From: Halocatena halophila
Lineage (GTDB): Archaea; Halobacteriota; Halobacteria; Halobacteriales; Haloarculaceae
Length of the DNA stretch: 64,000 bases
Direction of reading: 5' to 3'
NCBI GenBank assembly: GCA_027563145.1
Contig: CP071306.1
Coordinates: forward strand, 1,736,001-1,800,000
Shown: positions 58,201-64,000 of the stretch, piece after piece
Position numbering within the stretch: position 1 is the first letter of the stretch
Layout: every line of letters starts with the position of its first letter
The notes under the pieces: generated by a model
Seen by the model: the letters and a program-made list of their open reading frames with translations, nothing else
What the model was told of the DNA's origin: nothing
Databases searched by the model: none
Translations under genes and position numbers: made by a program

Positions 58201-59375
58201 GCATACTGCACTTCCCAGTCGAACGAAGGGATGATGCCGTCGGCTCTGGCTTCCGCGACGGTGTAGCGCCCGAGTTCTGGTCCGACTCCATCAGACAGCC
58301 GGGTTGTGAGCGCGTTGCTGTCGTCCCCAGCCGTCCCGACTGATCCAGACAGCGCGAGTACGTTTCCAGAGAACGACTCAAGCAGCGACCCCCAGCCACT
58401 GGTCGTTGCGTAGTGGTGTGCCTCATCGAGCAAAACGATGTCGTCGTCGCTCCGTGGGGAATCAAGCAGTCCCTGTGGCGTCCGAAAGTGGATTGTTCCC
58501 CACGCGAGAGTGGCGTCGTTGGCTGCGATCCGTTCCAGAGGGACGTTCAAATGTGTTGCAAACAGCCGTCGCCACTGCTCAAGCAACAGCTCATTGTGGG
58601 CAACGACCAGTACGTCGGTTCCCTCAATATCCACCTGCAGGCTGTCTGCAGTCTGGTCTGTGGGATGGAGTTCGCCGTAGGCAAGCGCAATCGTTCCGAG
58701 CCCAAGGACGGTTTTTCCAGTGGCGGTTGCCATATCAACGTAGCCACGCCCATCGTTTTCACACCACGCCGCGAGTGCCGTCCGCTGGTGATCCCACAAC
58801 GGCACCATCATCTGGGGTTCGTCAATCAGAGCGCGCAACTCCGCAGTGTCGCTCAGGTCGATCCCGTCAACGATTCGATCGATGACCGATATCACCCCAT
58901 CGTCTCCAAACAGCCGTGTAGTGACATCTGCAACCGTCCCTCCGGTGACCGTGAGCGATCTCCCCCCGTGTTTCAGGAGCAACTTTTCGATCACTGCTCC
59001 CGTTGCCGTCTGCACGTCCGCAATATCGAGATTCGCTGTCGTCAATCGATAGCTAAGATCGTTCAACTCATACACCAGTCCGCCAATCGTCCGGTCAGAG
59101 ACGTTCTCGAGTACCGACGGAACGTCGGTGTGGGTTCCAGTCGTCGTTTTCACGCCGCGACGGTAGTAAGGTCCCAGCTCCCGACCGAAGTTCGTCTTCG
59201 ATAGATTCAGATCACTGATCTGAATGTTCGCACTCAGATCCTTCGCGATCTCGTCGATGTAGGTGGCCCACTCCGTTTTCGGGCGGTCGATGAGAAACGA
59301 ATCGTGGAATTTCTCTCCGGCTGATTTTAGATTCTGTGTCCGATCATCAGCGAGATCATCGATATTCCGCACCAT
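52266..59375 (-). CDS. Giant SF2 helicase - DUF4011 - SF1 helicase - Vsr-like nuclease fusion
   Basis: One uninterrupted frame gives 2369 residues. Residues 1-190 are unassigned. An SF2 helicase follows: Walker A ATATGKT (about 216-222), DEAH (about 317-320) and motif VI QRIGRVLRN. From about 1055 comes a DUF4011-like start (LLDLSRRNDLISFEPSD), then an SF1 helicase with GPPGTGKSQT (about 1347-1356), DEASQ (about 1972) and the UvrD/Upf1-type C-terminal block VVQGDERDRLLFSVGYGP...NVAITRAK. The last 90 residues (GIECDGVAYRH...RDRDRLRREVLEELGW) match the MTES_1575/Vsr-like endonuclease. DUF4011-SF1-Vsr proteins are reported anti-phage systems (Hhe, as I recall); the fused SF2 helicase is unusual. 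A TATA-like element lies at 59404-59412. Confidence 0.88.
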   Translation of the reverse strand: MVRNIDDLADDRTQNLKSAGEKFHDSFLIDRPKTEWATYIDEIAKDLSANIQISDLNLSKTNFGRELGPYYRRGVKTTTGTHTDVPSVLENVSDRTIGGLVYELNDLSYRLTTANLDIADVQTATGAVIEKLLLKHGGRSLTVTGGTVADVTTRLFGDDGVISVIDRIVDGIDLSDTAELRALIDEPQMMVPLWDHQRTALAAWCENDGRGYVDMATATGKTVLGLGTIALAYGELHPTDQTADSLQVDIEGTDVLVVAHNELLLEQWRRLFATHLNVPLERIAANDATLAWGTIHFRTPQGLLDSPRSDDDIVLLDEAHHYATTSGWGSLLESFSGNVLALSGSVGTAGDDSNALTTRLSDGVGPELGRYTVAEARADGIIPSFDWEVQYAPYELVGTSLETLTDRVTSAFKTVQSTLEREDIDGTPDTPLRTFDDVRQFSHTNAGNELKRNDETFRNLVTGLFSRQTKRWNLTPSLDAIVDLVVEHADSENVVVLADSNAGVEALETRLQDVLSDPESVFLVTSAQSGDEQRTVIDAFDTPASNNVLLGTGDLLGEGIDMQHASVAINMATGGVNPALVQRIGRVLRNPADTTKHATFYNVVGVPPTREAAVPREDGKRLIEHAAAFCALGDRFERLPGFSMADGLDPDLFESLLTDGSAFIDLLERDPAASWEVTPDRRAHLSAFKKACETDTADATAMLGAWTEYTWQHDGRDTTDTTNDGETAIEGPIPNALEATAVPQQIIQRVTGTIEEEIRALKQVVADHPPDEIETPQDQGNPLQELHEEALTIIADAIDDDPAKLLTREVIIDHAAQTAPRVAEFFENVNTETPTEPEPPDAQPADDQPTATDDQARSPLAEHYECFRLFQTAVQYVVTHRGLQEEDTQSQPIVAWQSDLEALVYGDGLDGATTGYGDQQRDRTDFTISSYRELFGDGNNVTEFQCIDTVPLTEDDLAGIDTAQLPASPVRPIAPESSEPLPITVDTADELAAARSLLAEFPSEPAVDVASETEPPTNEDTTERFWDEAVTPISEVTPNRPQSAPDTGDDAVTALIEEAQSQLLDLSRRNDLISFEPSDTQLVFEDARPIPVARALESDGELWIGNSTTETGDGSSDVIVDAAHSSGLIDENVARALPTIERATKRHRRERGVESLYLALGQLCWVPNGNATETRSPLFLVPVDLSRSDSQEHSTVEFVIETRGCGLQLNPALRKKLATTHDVELPTDEALSLSVIDAAFESVFQALSSVTDVSIEPTVVLGCFDSSKFSLYTDLERNRALIADNPVVQALAGNQSPLLSAHESIDPPAVAELDDTVDPADTFQVLDADSSQQAAIEAAKRGTNFVLQGPPGTGKSQTIANIIAEKLAAGERVLFVSEKQAALDVVKRRLEEVGLDQFCLEVHGKRANREQVLETLEAALTTAKAEPKVDRESAIERLSEHRAAINAYGDQLGFAPEGWDLTVYEVFGIRSGRSSAPRIDIGDVEPLAVSQSAVTTAIDALATLARYDEEIERYETNPWRHTRLTEWGVETGTKAQRALETLSETIKEMDAVRESIAAAIGLEVETVDTLRTVDDLLAHLDDRPQLPWRDTLFDEAFVTDGSRLKALATLERARKSQTRELEANYRRSFFALDGIELTDELAAFGSLRSVNPTYRSLKRTITNHARDGYEPDHEQLLDDTRQLAEIQRIEAEREEYRDVIDRLGPLYAGADTDWETLIQAQQWIAGLEAFDDELIVPVRDRLFDDRLADVKTIRQRTDELLKRFETAYATFDTMMDTSEIRIDGEKIHNAPFSSVQSYFEGRRDDVPALQQRITFEAQLETVRETVCADYVDRFLEGSYDPDELVRAFEKGFYTDWLHGVYEQTDLGGFSVAELERYIESFRALDTEQLELARAAIRRRVRDRQPTFDERHTPGEEEVILRQQIDQQSEPLRSLFDAAGSFITTLTPCFMMSPLSVAQYCPSSSIKFDTVIFDEASQIKPHDAVSSIARAEQAIIVGDRKQLPPTSFFTAESATDDAVREDSPSILEEATTVLPERTLRWHYRSNAEELIAFSNEQFYDGRLQTFPENEPTDSTGVTFEYVEDGVYDRGGTRQNRPEAVRVVDCIEAHAQTRPEASLGVVAFSSAQQRAIQDELDRRRASNSTLDSFVASDDVLNEFFIKNLEVVQGDERDRLLFSVGYGPDKNGQLSMNFGPLNEAGGERRLNVAITRAKSQVTVVSSILPEEIDCSRTDSKGVELFKRYLTYAREESENGGLKHTDGDSTDLFVASVETALKNEGYTVVRPADRTGYSVDLAIVHPERPGSYVLGIECDGVAYRHSNTARDRDRLRREVLEELGWTVHRVWSPNWTTNRELALDRLTTAIDEAIESS

Positions 59376-59403
59376 TCTTACCTGGTGTTTGTGCGTCTAT
59401 CTG

Positions 59404-59412
59404 ATAAATAAA
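59404..59412 (-). promoter_or_regulatory. Probable TATA box of the giant helicase gene
   Basis: On the minus strand TTTATTTAT lies about 30-38 bp before the ATG at 59375, in an AT-rich 225-bp divergent gap shared with the 5'-nucleotidase-like gene. On the plus strand GAGATATATTCTC (59532-59544) could serve the other gene. Confidence 0.4.
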
Positions 59413-59600
59413 TCTAAAATAGTTGGCTATCTTTATGATATGATTGTAAATATGTTTACTACGTAACTATGTTTTTGTGATTCTGAGGTCTGGAGAATCA
59501 TCCTCCATCGAAGGTTCGGCTATCGAACAGTGAGATATATTCTCATTCGGATCTCCCATACCAACTGCTACGGAGGTTCCCTGCTGTCGAACGCATTGTT

Positions 59601-61496
59601 GTGAAGCAAGCACGATTGACACGTACGACAGTACCCGTTCTGATCGCGTTGCTGGTGGTGGTGCAACCGATAGGTGCGTCGACTGCTATGCCAACTCAAG
59701 CATCATCGACGGACACGACCACAGTGACCGTTATTTCCTACAATGACATCCAGACGGCGATGTCGGATCCGTCGGCGATGGGGGCGCTAGTGGGTGCAAT
59801 TGAGGAACGCCGTGCTGTGCACTCGAATCCGACGGTGGTTGTCGGCGGTGGTGACGAGGTGAGTCCGAGTTCGCTGTCGCCGGTGAGCAACTGGACGGTT
59901 CCGGTGGCGGTGTTGAACGCCATCGATCCCGCGGCGGAGGTAATCGGAAACCACGATCTGGATTATGGTTTTGGTGCGGTGTCTTCGTTTGCGAACGCCT
60001 CTTCGTTCCCGTGGTTGCTATCGAACGTCCATGATTCGTCGGGTGAATCCGTCGATGGGACGGAGAACTACACCATCGTCGAGCGCGACGGCGTGCGGAT
60101 TGGTGTGGTGGGGGTGGTCGATGGGGCGATTGACCCGAAGACGGCCGTTGATTTCGACGAAGCGGGATACAGCATCGAGTCGTTCACCGAGCGGGGTGAT
60201 TCACTCGCGCGCCAGCTCAAAACCCAGCACGACGTGGACGTGGTGATTGGGGCGGCGCATATTGGCGTTCCCGAATCGAAGGAACTCGCGCGTGCGTCCG
60301 AGCACATCGACGTGATCGTCACGGGAGACGATGAGATCGAGTATGCGCCACAAGAAACGTCCGGGACGGTGATAATGGAAGCAGAGGCCCGCGGTGAGCA
60401 TCTCGCCGAGGTCAATCTCACGGTCGGAGCAGACGGGTCGGTGTCGATGCAGGACGGTCAATTGCTCAATGTTGGTGGGACGGACGCGCCGATGAACGAT
60501 ACTGTTCGCCAGCTCGTTGCAGACGCTCGGTCCCGCCAGCTGGACGAGACGATCGGCACGACGACCGGGCGTCTCGATTCGACGTTCACGGCCAACTATC
60601 ACGACGAGACCGCCTGGGGGAATCTCATCACCGATGCGTTCCGTAATCGGACGGGTGCTGACGTGGCAGTAACGAACGCAGGCGGTATTCGTGGCGATTT
60701 CGTGATGGAGCCTGGGCCGATCACGTACGATGACGTGTACACGTCGCTTCCATTCGGGAACACGCTCGTCACGAAAGAGTTGACTGGAACGGAGCTCCGG
60801 TCACTGCTTGAAAGCCAACTCGTCACGCTCGATTCACCCGATGGCAAACGGTACGGCCAGGAGCCATCACTGCAGGTCAGTGGCATTCGCTATGAGTATA
60901 TCGCGCATGCGAACGTTTCCAATCGGATTCGTGATGTGACCGTCGGTGGTGAGCCGATCGATCCGGACGCGACCTACACTGTGACGGTTAACTCCTACAT
61001 GGCCGGCTGGGACGATCTCAGCACGCAGCCGACGGTGGCCCACGACTACACGCTCTACGGGACGGCCGTCGCCGAGTACATCGCCTCGATGGGAACCATC
61101 GATCCACCCACCGAGGATCGAATTCGCCGCGTTGACCGCGAAATCGCGCCTGGACAACAACGCGGTGCACCGCGTGGCGTCGTCCCACTGCAGTTTTCGG
61201 TTCCCGAGAGCGTAACGGCCGTCAACGAATCGACGGCGCGGATTCAGAACCGAACGTCGGGTGTCATCTCCGCTGAGCGCGTCCAGCTCACCAACGATCG
61301 ACTGCTCGTCTTCGTGGATGGCGAGGCCTATCGGTCGCTCGCCAGCAACAGCTCATCGTTGCAGCTCTTTGTCGAATACACCGATCGCACGTATGATTCG
61401 GAGCTCGTGTATTTCGAAAACAGCGTGCTCAATAGTGAGGTAAAGGGATGGAACGGATCGATAAGTGGCGTTTCGAACGGGAAGATGGCGGGCTAA
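59601..61496 (+). CDS. Secreted 5'-nucleotidase/metallophosphoesterase-family protein
   Basis: The 631-residue protein (GTG start) has an N-terminal signal-like hydrophobic stretch (VPVLIALLVVVQPIGAS), then a calcineurin-like domain. Blocks are SYNDIQTA (about 46-53), GGGDEVSPSS (about 82-91), GNHDLDYG (about 116-123) and GAAHIGVPESKE (about 218). The C-terminal nucleotidase domain has NLITDAFRNRTGADVAVTNAGGIR and ITYDDVYTSLPFGNTL. Two usual metal sites are altered: the first motif has D-I-Q instead of D-X-H, and the GHTH region reads TGDDEIEY. It may therefore act on an unusual substrate or bind metal differently. It is probably exported and cleaves extracellular nucleotides or related phosphoesters. 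Confidence 0.8.
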   Translation: MKQARLTRTTVPVLIALLVVVQPIGASTAMPTQASSTDTTTVTVISYNDIQTAMSDPSAMGALVGAIEERRAVHSNPTVVVGGGDEVSPSSLSPVSNWTVPVAVLNAIDPAAEVIGNHDLDYGFGAVSSFANASSFPWLLSNVHDSSGESVDGTENYTIVERDGVRIGVVGVVDGAIDPKTAVDFDEAGYSIESFTERGDSLARQLKTQHDVDVVIGAAHIGVPESKELARASEHIDVIVTGDDEIEYAPQETSGTVIMEAEARGEHLAEVNLTVGADGSVSMQDGQLLNVGGTDAPMNDTVRQLVADARSRQLDETIGTTTGRLDSTFTANYHDETAWGNLITDAFRNRTGADVAVTNAGGIRGDFVMEPGPITYDDVYTSLPFGNTLVTKELTGTELRSLLESQLVTLDSPDGKRYGQEPSLQVSGIRYEYIAHANVSNRIRDVTVGGEPIDPDATYTVTVNSYMAGWDDLSTQPTVAHDYTLYGTAVAEYIASMGTIDPPTEDRIRRVDREIAPGQQRGAPRGVVPLQFSVPESVTAVNESTARIQNRTSGVISAERVQLTNDRLLVFVDGEAYRSLASNSSSLQLFVEYTDRTYDSELVYFENSVLNSEVKGWNGSISGVSNGKMAG

Positions 61497-61683
61497 TATT
61501 TTGTGTTTGTGTATAATTCATATGGAATGAATATAAATGAATCCCTGTCTACCCGCTCGCGCTGACGTGCTCATTCTTTGAGCTAGGGGTAGTTTACAAT
61601 AAGATGTCCACCACACGTGGCGTAACTGATCACCGGTGTCAGCGTCCAACACATCCATATCTCTCCGAACTGTAGGCCCGTGG

Positions 61684-62964
61684 ATGACAGCGACAAATGG
61701 ATCTCTGGGACGGCTCTTCTCGCGGTATCGGTCCGTCCCGATCGTGTATCGGTTGGCGGTGGCGTTCTTACTCGGCGTGATTGTCGCGTTCGTTGTTGGG
61801 CCCCCAGCCGAGCGCCTCGCGCCGATCGGCGATCTCTTCTTGCGGTTGTTGGAGATGATCGTCGTTCCGGTGGTGGTGTTCAGCCTGTTGGCTGGCGTTC
61901 GGCGACTCTCGCCCGCACAGATGGGTCGCGTTGGCGTGTACGTCGTCGGATTTTACGCTATCACCACCACGATTGCCGGAATCATTGGACTCGGGCTGGC
62001 GAATCTCCTCCAGCCAGGTCGTGGCGTCCAGTTCACCGGTGGGGCGGCGAAATCAGCCGAGGCTCCCACGATCAAAGAGGTACTGCTGGGAATCGTTCCG
62101 ACCAATCCGATCACCGCGCTGGCCGAAGGAAACCTCATCTCGATTATCTTTTTCGTGATCGTCTTTGGCATTGCACTCGCGCTCGTCCTGGACCGAACTG
62201 ACGATGATACGGTCGAAGCAGGCGCAAGCACGGTGTTTGCGATCGCACAGGCGGGAATGGAAGCAATGTTCACCCTGGTGTGGGGTGTGATGGAGTTCGG
62301 CGTCATCGGTGTGTTCGCGCTTGTCGCCGCCGAACTCGCCGGCCGCGACGTTGGAGCAATCCTGGCACTGGGATCGCTGGTTGGTGTGGTTGCACTCGCC
62401 ATCGGCGTCCACATCGTCGTCACCTACCTGTTCGTGATCGTGCTGGGTCTCATCGGTGAGTCACCGATCGCGTTCCTCCGCGGGGCGAAAAACGCGATGA
62501 CGACCGCGTTCTCGATCCGTTCCTCAAGCGCAACGCTGCCAGTGACGATGACCGACGCAGAAGAACAGCTCCGAATCGACGAACGGGTGTACGGCTTTGC
62601 GCTCCCGCTTGGCTCGACCGCGAACATGGACGGCGCGGCGATCCGACAGGCCGTGACGGTGGTCTTCGCCGCCAACGTTGTTGGCCAGCCACTGGCGCTG
62701 GGCGATCAGGCAGCTATCCTGTTGATTACCGTGCTCGTCTCGATCGGTACGGCTGGCGTCCCCGGTGCCGGACTGATCATGCTGACGATCGTGCTCCAGC
62801 AGGCAGGCCTCCCGCTGACTGTCGTCGGCTTTGTGGCTGCGGTCGATCCGATTCTGGGCCGCATCGCAACGATGAACAACGTCACCGGCGATCTCGCCGT
62901 CTCGACGCTCGTCGGCAAACTCACCGGCTCGATCGATCTCGACGACGGCGTCTGGGCGGACTGA
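61684..62964 (+). CDS. Dicarboxylate/amino acid:cation symporter (DAACS family)
   Basis: The 426-residue transporter from ATG 61684 (a GTG at 61636 would add 16 residues) has eight membrane helices plus two re-entrant loops. Family motifs are PLGSTANMDGAAI, IRSSSATLPVT and IGTAGVPGAGLIML, and MNNVTGDLAVSTLVGKL closes the substrate site. Relatives take up glutamate, aspartate or C4-dicarboxylates with sodium or protons. The DxxxD-like MDGAA pattern and conserved Asp in the last helix are present. It stands alone between the nucleotidase-like gene and an alcohol dehydrogenase gene. Confidence 0.9.
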   Translation: MTATNGSLGRLFSRYRSVPIVYRLAVAFLLGVIVAFVVGPPAERLAPIGDLFLRLLEMIVVPVVVFSLLAGVRRLSPAQMGRVGVYVVGFYAITTTIAGIIGLGLANLLQPGRGVQFTGGAAKSAEAPTIKEVLLGIVPTNPITALAEGNLISIIFFVIVFGIALALVLDRTDDDTVEAGASTVFAIAQAGMEAMFTLVWGVMEFGVIGVFALVAAELAGRDVGAILALGSLVGVVALAIGVHIVVTYLFVIVLGLIGESPIAFLRGAKNAMTTAFSIRSSSATLPVTMTDAEEQLRIDERVYGFALPLGSTANMDGAAIRQAVTVVFAANVVGQPLALGDQAAILLITVLVSIGTAGVPGAGLIMLTIVLQQAGLPLTVVGFVAAVDPILGRIATMNNVTGDLAVSTLVGKLTGSIDLDDGVWAD

Positions 62965-63018
62965 ATCGCGCGCGACGGCGGGCAGAGGGCTTTGGTGATT
63001 GCCCACTAACATCCTGGT

Positions 63019-64000
63019 ATGTCGACTGACGCGTTCAGATTCGAGTACGCGCCGGGGGCCATCCGATACGGCCGTGGCTGTGTCGAGACCCTCGGCGACG
63101 AACTCGCCCAACAGGACGCCACGAACGCCCTGCTCGTCACCGGCCAGACTGTTGGCACCACCGAGGCGGTCATCGATCCGGTACTCGATGGCGGCGCAGA
63201 TCGTATCGGGCCCGTGTTCGATGAAACAACGCCACAAAAGCGCCTTAAAACTGTTCTCGATGGCCGCGCTCTCGCCCGCACCAGAGAAGCCGACGCGATC
63301 GTGAGTCTGGGAGGGGGCAGCAGTCTCGATGTGGCTACGGCGATCCGCGCGCTCTCGGCTGACGACCGCGACCCGGAGACGATCCGCGAGGCGTTCGAAC
63401 GGAACCAGACGCTCTCGGTGAACGCACAACCACAGCTCCCCCTGATCGTGATTCCAACGACGCTTGCCGGCGCGGACTGCTCGATGGGAGCGGGAATCAA
63501 CGCACAGACAGAAGATGGGGTGATCCGGGGTGGATGCTACGACGCCCGGCTCATGCCGGATGCGCTCTGTTACGATCCGGCGCTCATCGAAACGACGCCC
63601 TCGACGGTTCTGTATGCGTCTGCGATGAACGGCTTCGATAAAGGGATCGAATCGCTCTATTCGCCAGCCAGCACGCCAATCACCGACGCCACCGCAGCCC
63701 ACGGACTGGAACTACTCTCACGGGGACTTCCCGCGCTAGGGTCTGGAAAACGCGACGACGACACCCTCCACGACGCAATCGTCGGCACAATACTGGTCCA
63801 GTATGGCGTCTCGCGCGCGGATGGATCGACGCTGTCGGTCATCCATGCGTTTGGCCACGGCGTCAATCGCGGTTTCGACATCCAACAGGGAGAAGCACAC
63901 GGAATCGTCGCACCGCACGTCCTTGAGGCGGTGTTCGAACGCATCGATGGAAACAGAACAGCACTGGCCCGCGCACTCGGCGTCGCGAACGTGTCTGACG
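63019..64000 (+). CDS. Iron-containing alcohol dehydrogenase family protein (C-terminus outside the window)
   Basis: The frame from ATG 63019 is open to the end of the window, giving about 327 residues. Features are APGAIRYGRGCVETLGDEL at the start, the NAD-binding VSLGGGSSLDVATAI (about residue 94), IPTTLAGADCSMGAG, and metal-binding Asp in NGFDKGIESLYS (about 201-212). Histidines are in IHAFGHGVNRGFDI and QGEAHGIVAPHVL. It belongs to the Fe-ADH family, which reduces aldehydes or ketones with NAD(P)H; the exact substrate is not evident. It is 55 bp after the symporter gene. Confidence 0.88.
   Translation, partial: MSTDAFRFEYAPGAIRYGRGCVETLGDELAQQDATNALLVTGQTVGTTEAVIDPVLDGGADRIGPVFDETTPQKRLKTVLDGRALARTREADAIVSLGGGSSLDVATAIRALSADDRDPETIREAFERNQTLSVNAQPQLPLIVIPTTLAGADCSMGAGINAQTEDGVIRGGCYDARLMPDALCYDPALIETTPSTVLYASAMNGFDKGIESLYSPASTPITDATAAHGLELLSRGLPALGSGKRDDDTLHDAIVGTILVQYGVSRADGSTLSVIHAFGHGVNRGFDIQQGEAHGIVAPHVLEAVFERIDGNRTALARALGVANVSD

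Overview
The window is chromosomal DNA from an extremely halophilic archaeon (class Halobacteria). The evidence is strongly acidic proteins, an archaeal 16S rRNA starting ATTCCGGTTGATCC, a group II chaperonin (thermosome), archaeal PurO, a long haloarchaeal EndA, MC1 chromatin protein, haloarchaeal Tat/lipobox lipoproteins, TATA-type promoters and many 4-bp ATGA gene overlaps. I could not fix the genus by eye.

Layout. 1-4.5 kb: end of a phosphate ABC transporter (pstA, pstB), purO, tRNA-Gln, a carboxylate-amine ligase-like gene, a FilR1-type regulator and tRNA-Ser. 4.7-10.2 kb: thermosome gene, a three-copy lipoprotein cluster whose third copy looks degraded, and an alanine dehydrogenase/ornithine cyclodeaminase-family gene. 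10.2-16 kb: leuS, hsp20, pheA and two membrane proteins. 16-22.2 kb: lipA and a complete 2-oxoacid dehydrogenase complex (E1 alpha, E1 beta, E2, E3). 22.4-27.4 kb: a Tat lipoprotein translationally coupled to a Ski2-like helicase, then a beta-helix lipoprotein. 27.5-37.6 kb: endA-trpS, an ABC exporter pair, pheS-pheT, pyrD with a small AbrB-like gene, and MC1. 37.7-43.7 kb: a ribosomal RNA operon with tandem promoters, 16S, tRNA-Ala, 23S, 5S and tRNA-Cys, with processing stems that can be folded by hand.

The accessory part begins at tRNA-Cys. The 3' half of this tRNA is duplicated just downstream and the copy is interrupted by about 55 bp. Then follow a probable PD-(D/E)XK nuclease, a DUF6884/YaaA-like protein, a family-4-like uracil-DNA glycosylase and a Ro60 (TROVE) homologue. 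Immediately upstream of the Ro60 gene, on the same strand, lies a tRNA-like RNA element (T-arm plus acceptor-like stem). This makes a candidate archaeal Ro60/Y-RNA locus. After AHSA1, membrane, DUF1772 and HxlR genes comes a 2369-residue protein that joins an SF2 helicase, a DUF4011 region, an SF1 helicase and a Vsr/MTES_1575-like nuclease, very probably an anti-phage protein. The window ends with a 5'-nucleotidase-like secreted protein, a DAACS symporter and a partial iron-type alcohol dehydrogenase.

Functional links visible here: EndA is expected to cut the bulge-helix-bulge motif in the 23S processing stem encoded about 12 kb away; LipA supplies lipoate to the E2 next door; the 5S leader carries a tRNA-like element of the kind cut by tRNase Z. 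The 5S rRNA itself seems to carry an extra GNRA-capped hairpin where helix V meets helix I. All family names come from recognising motifs; no database search was run.
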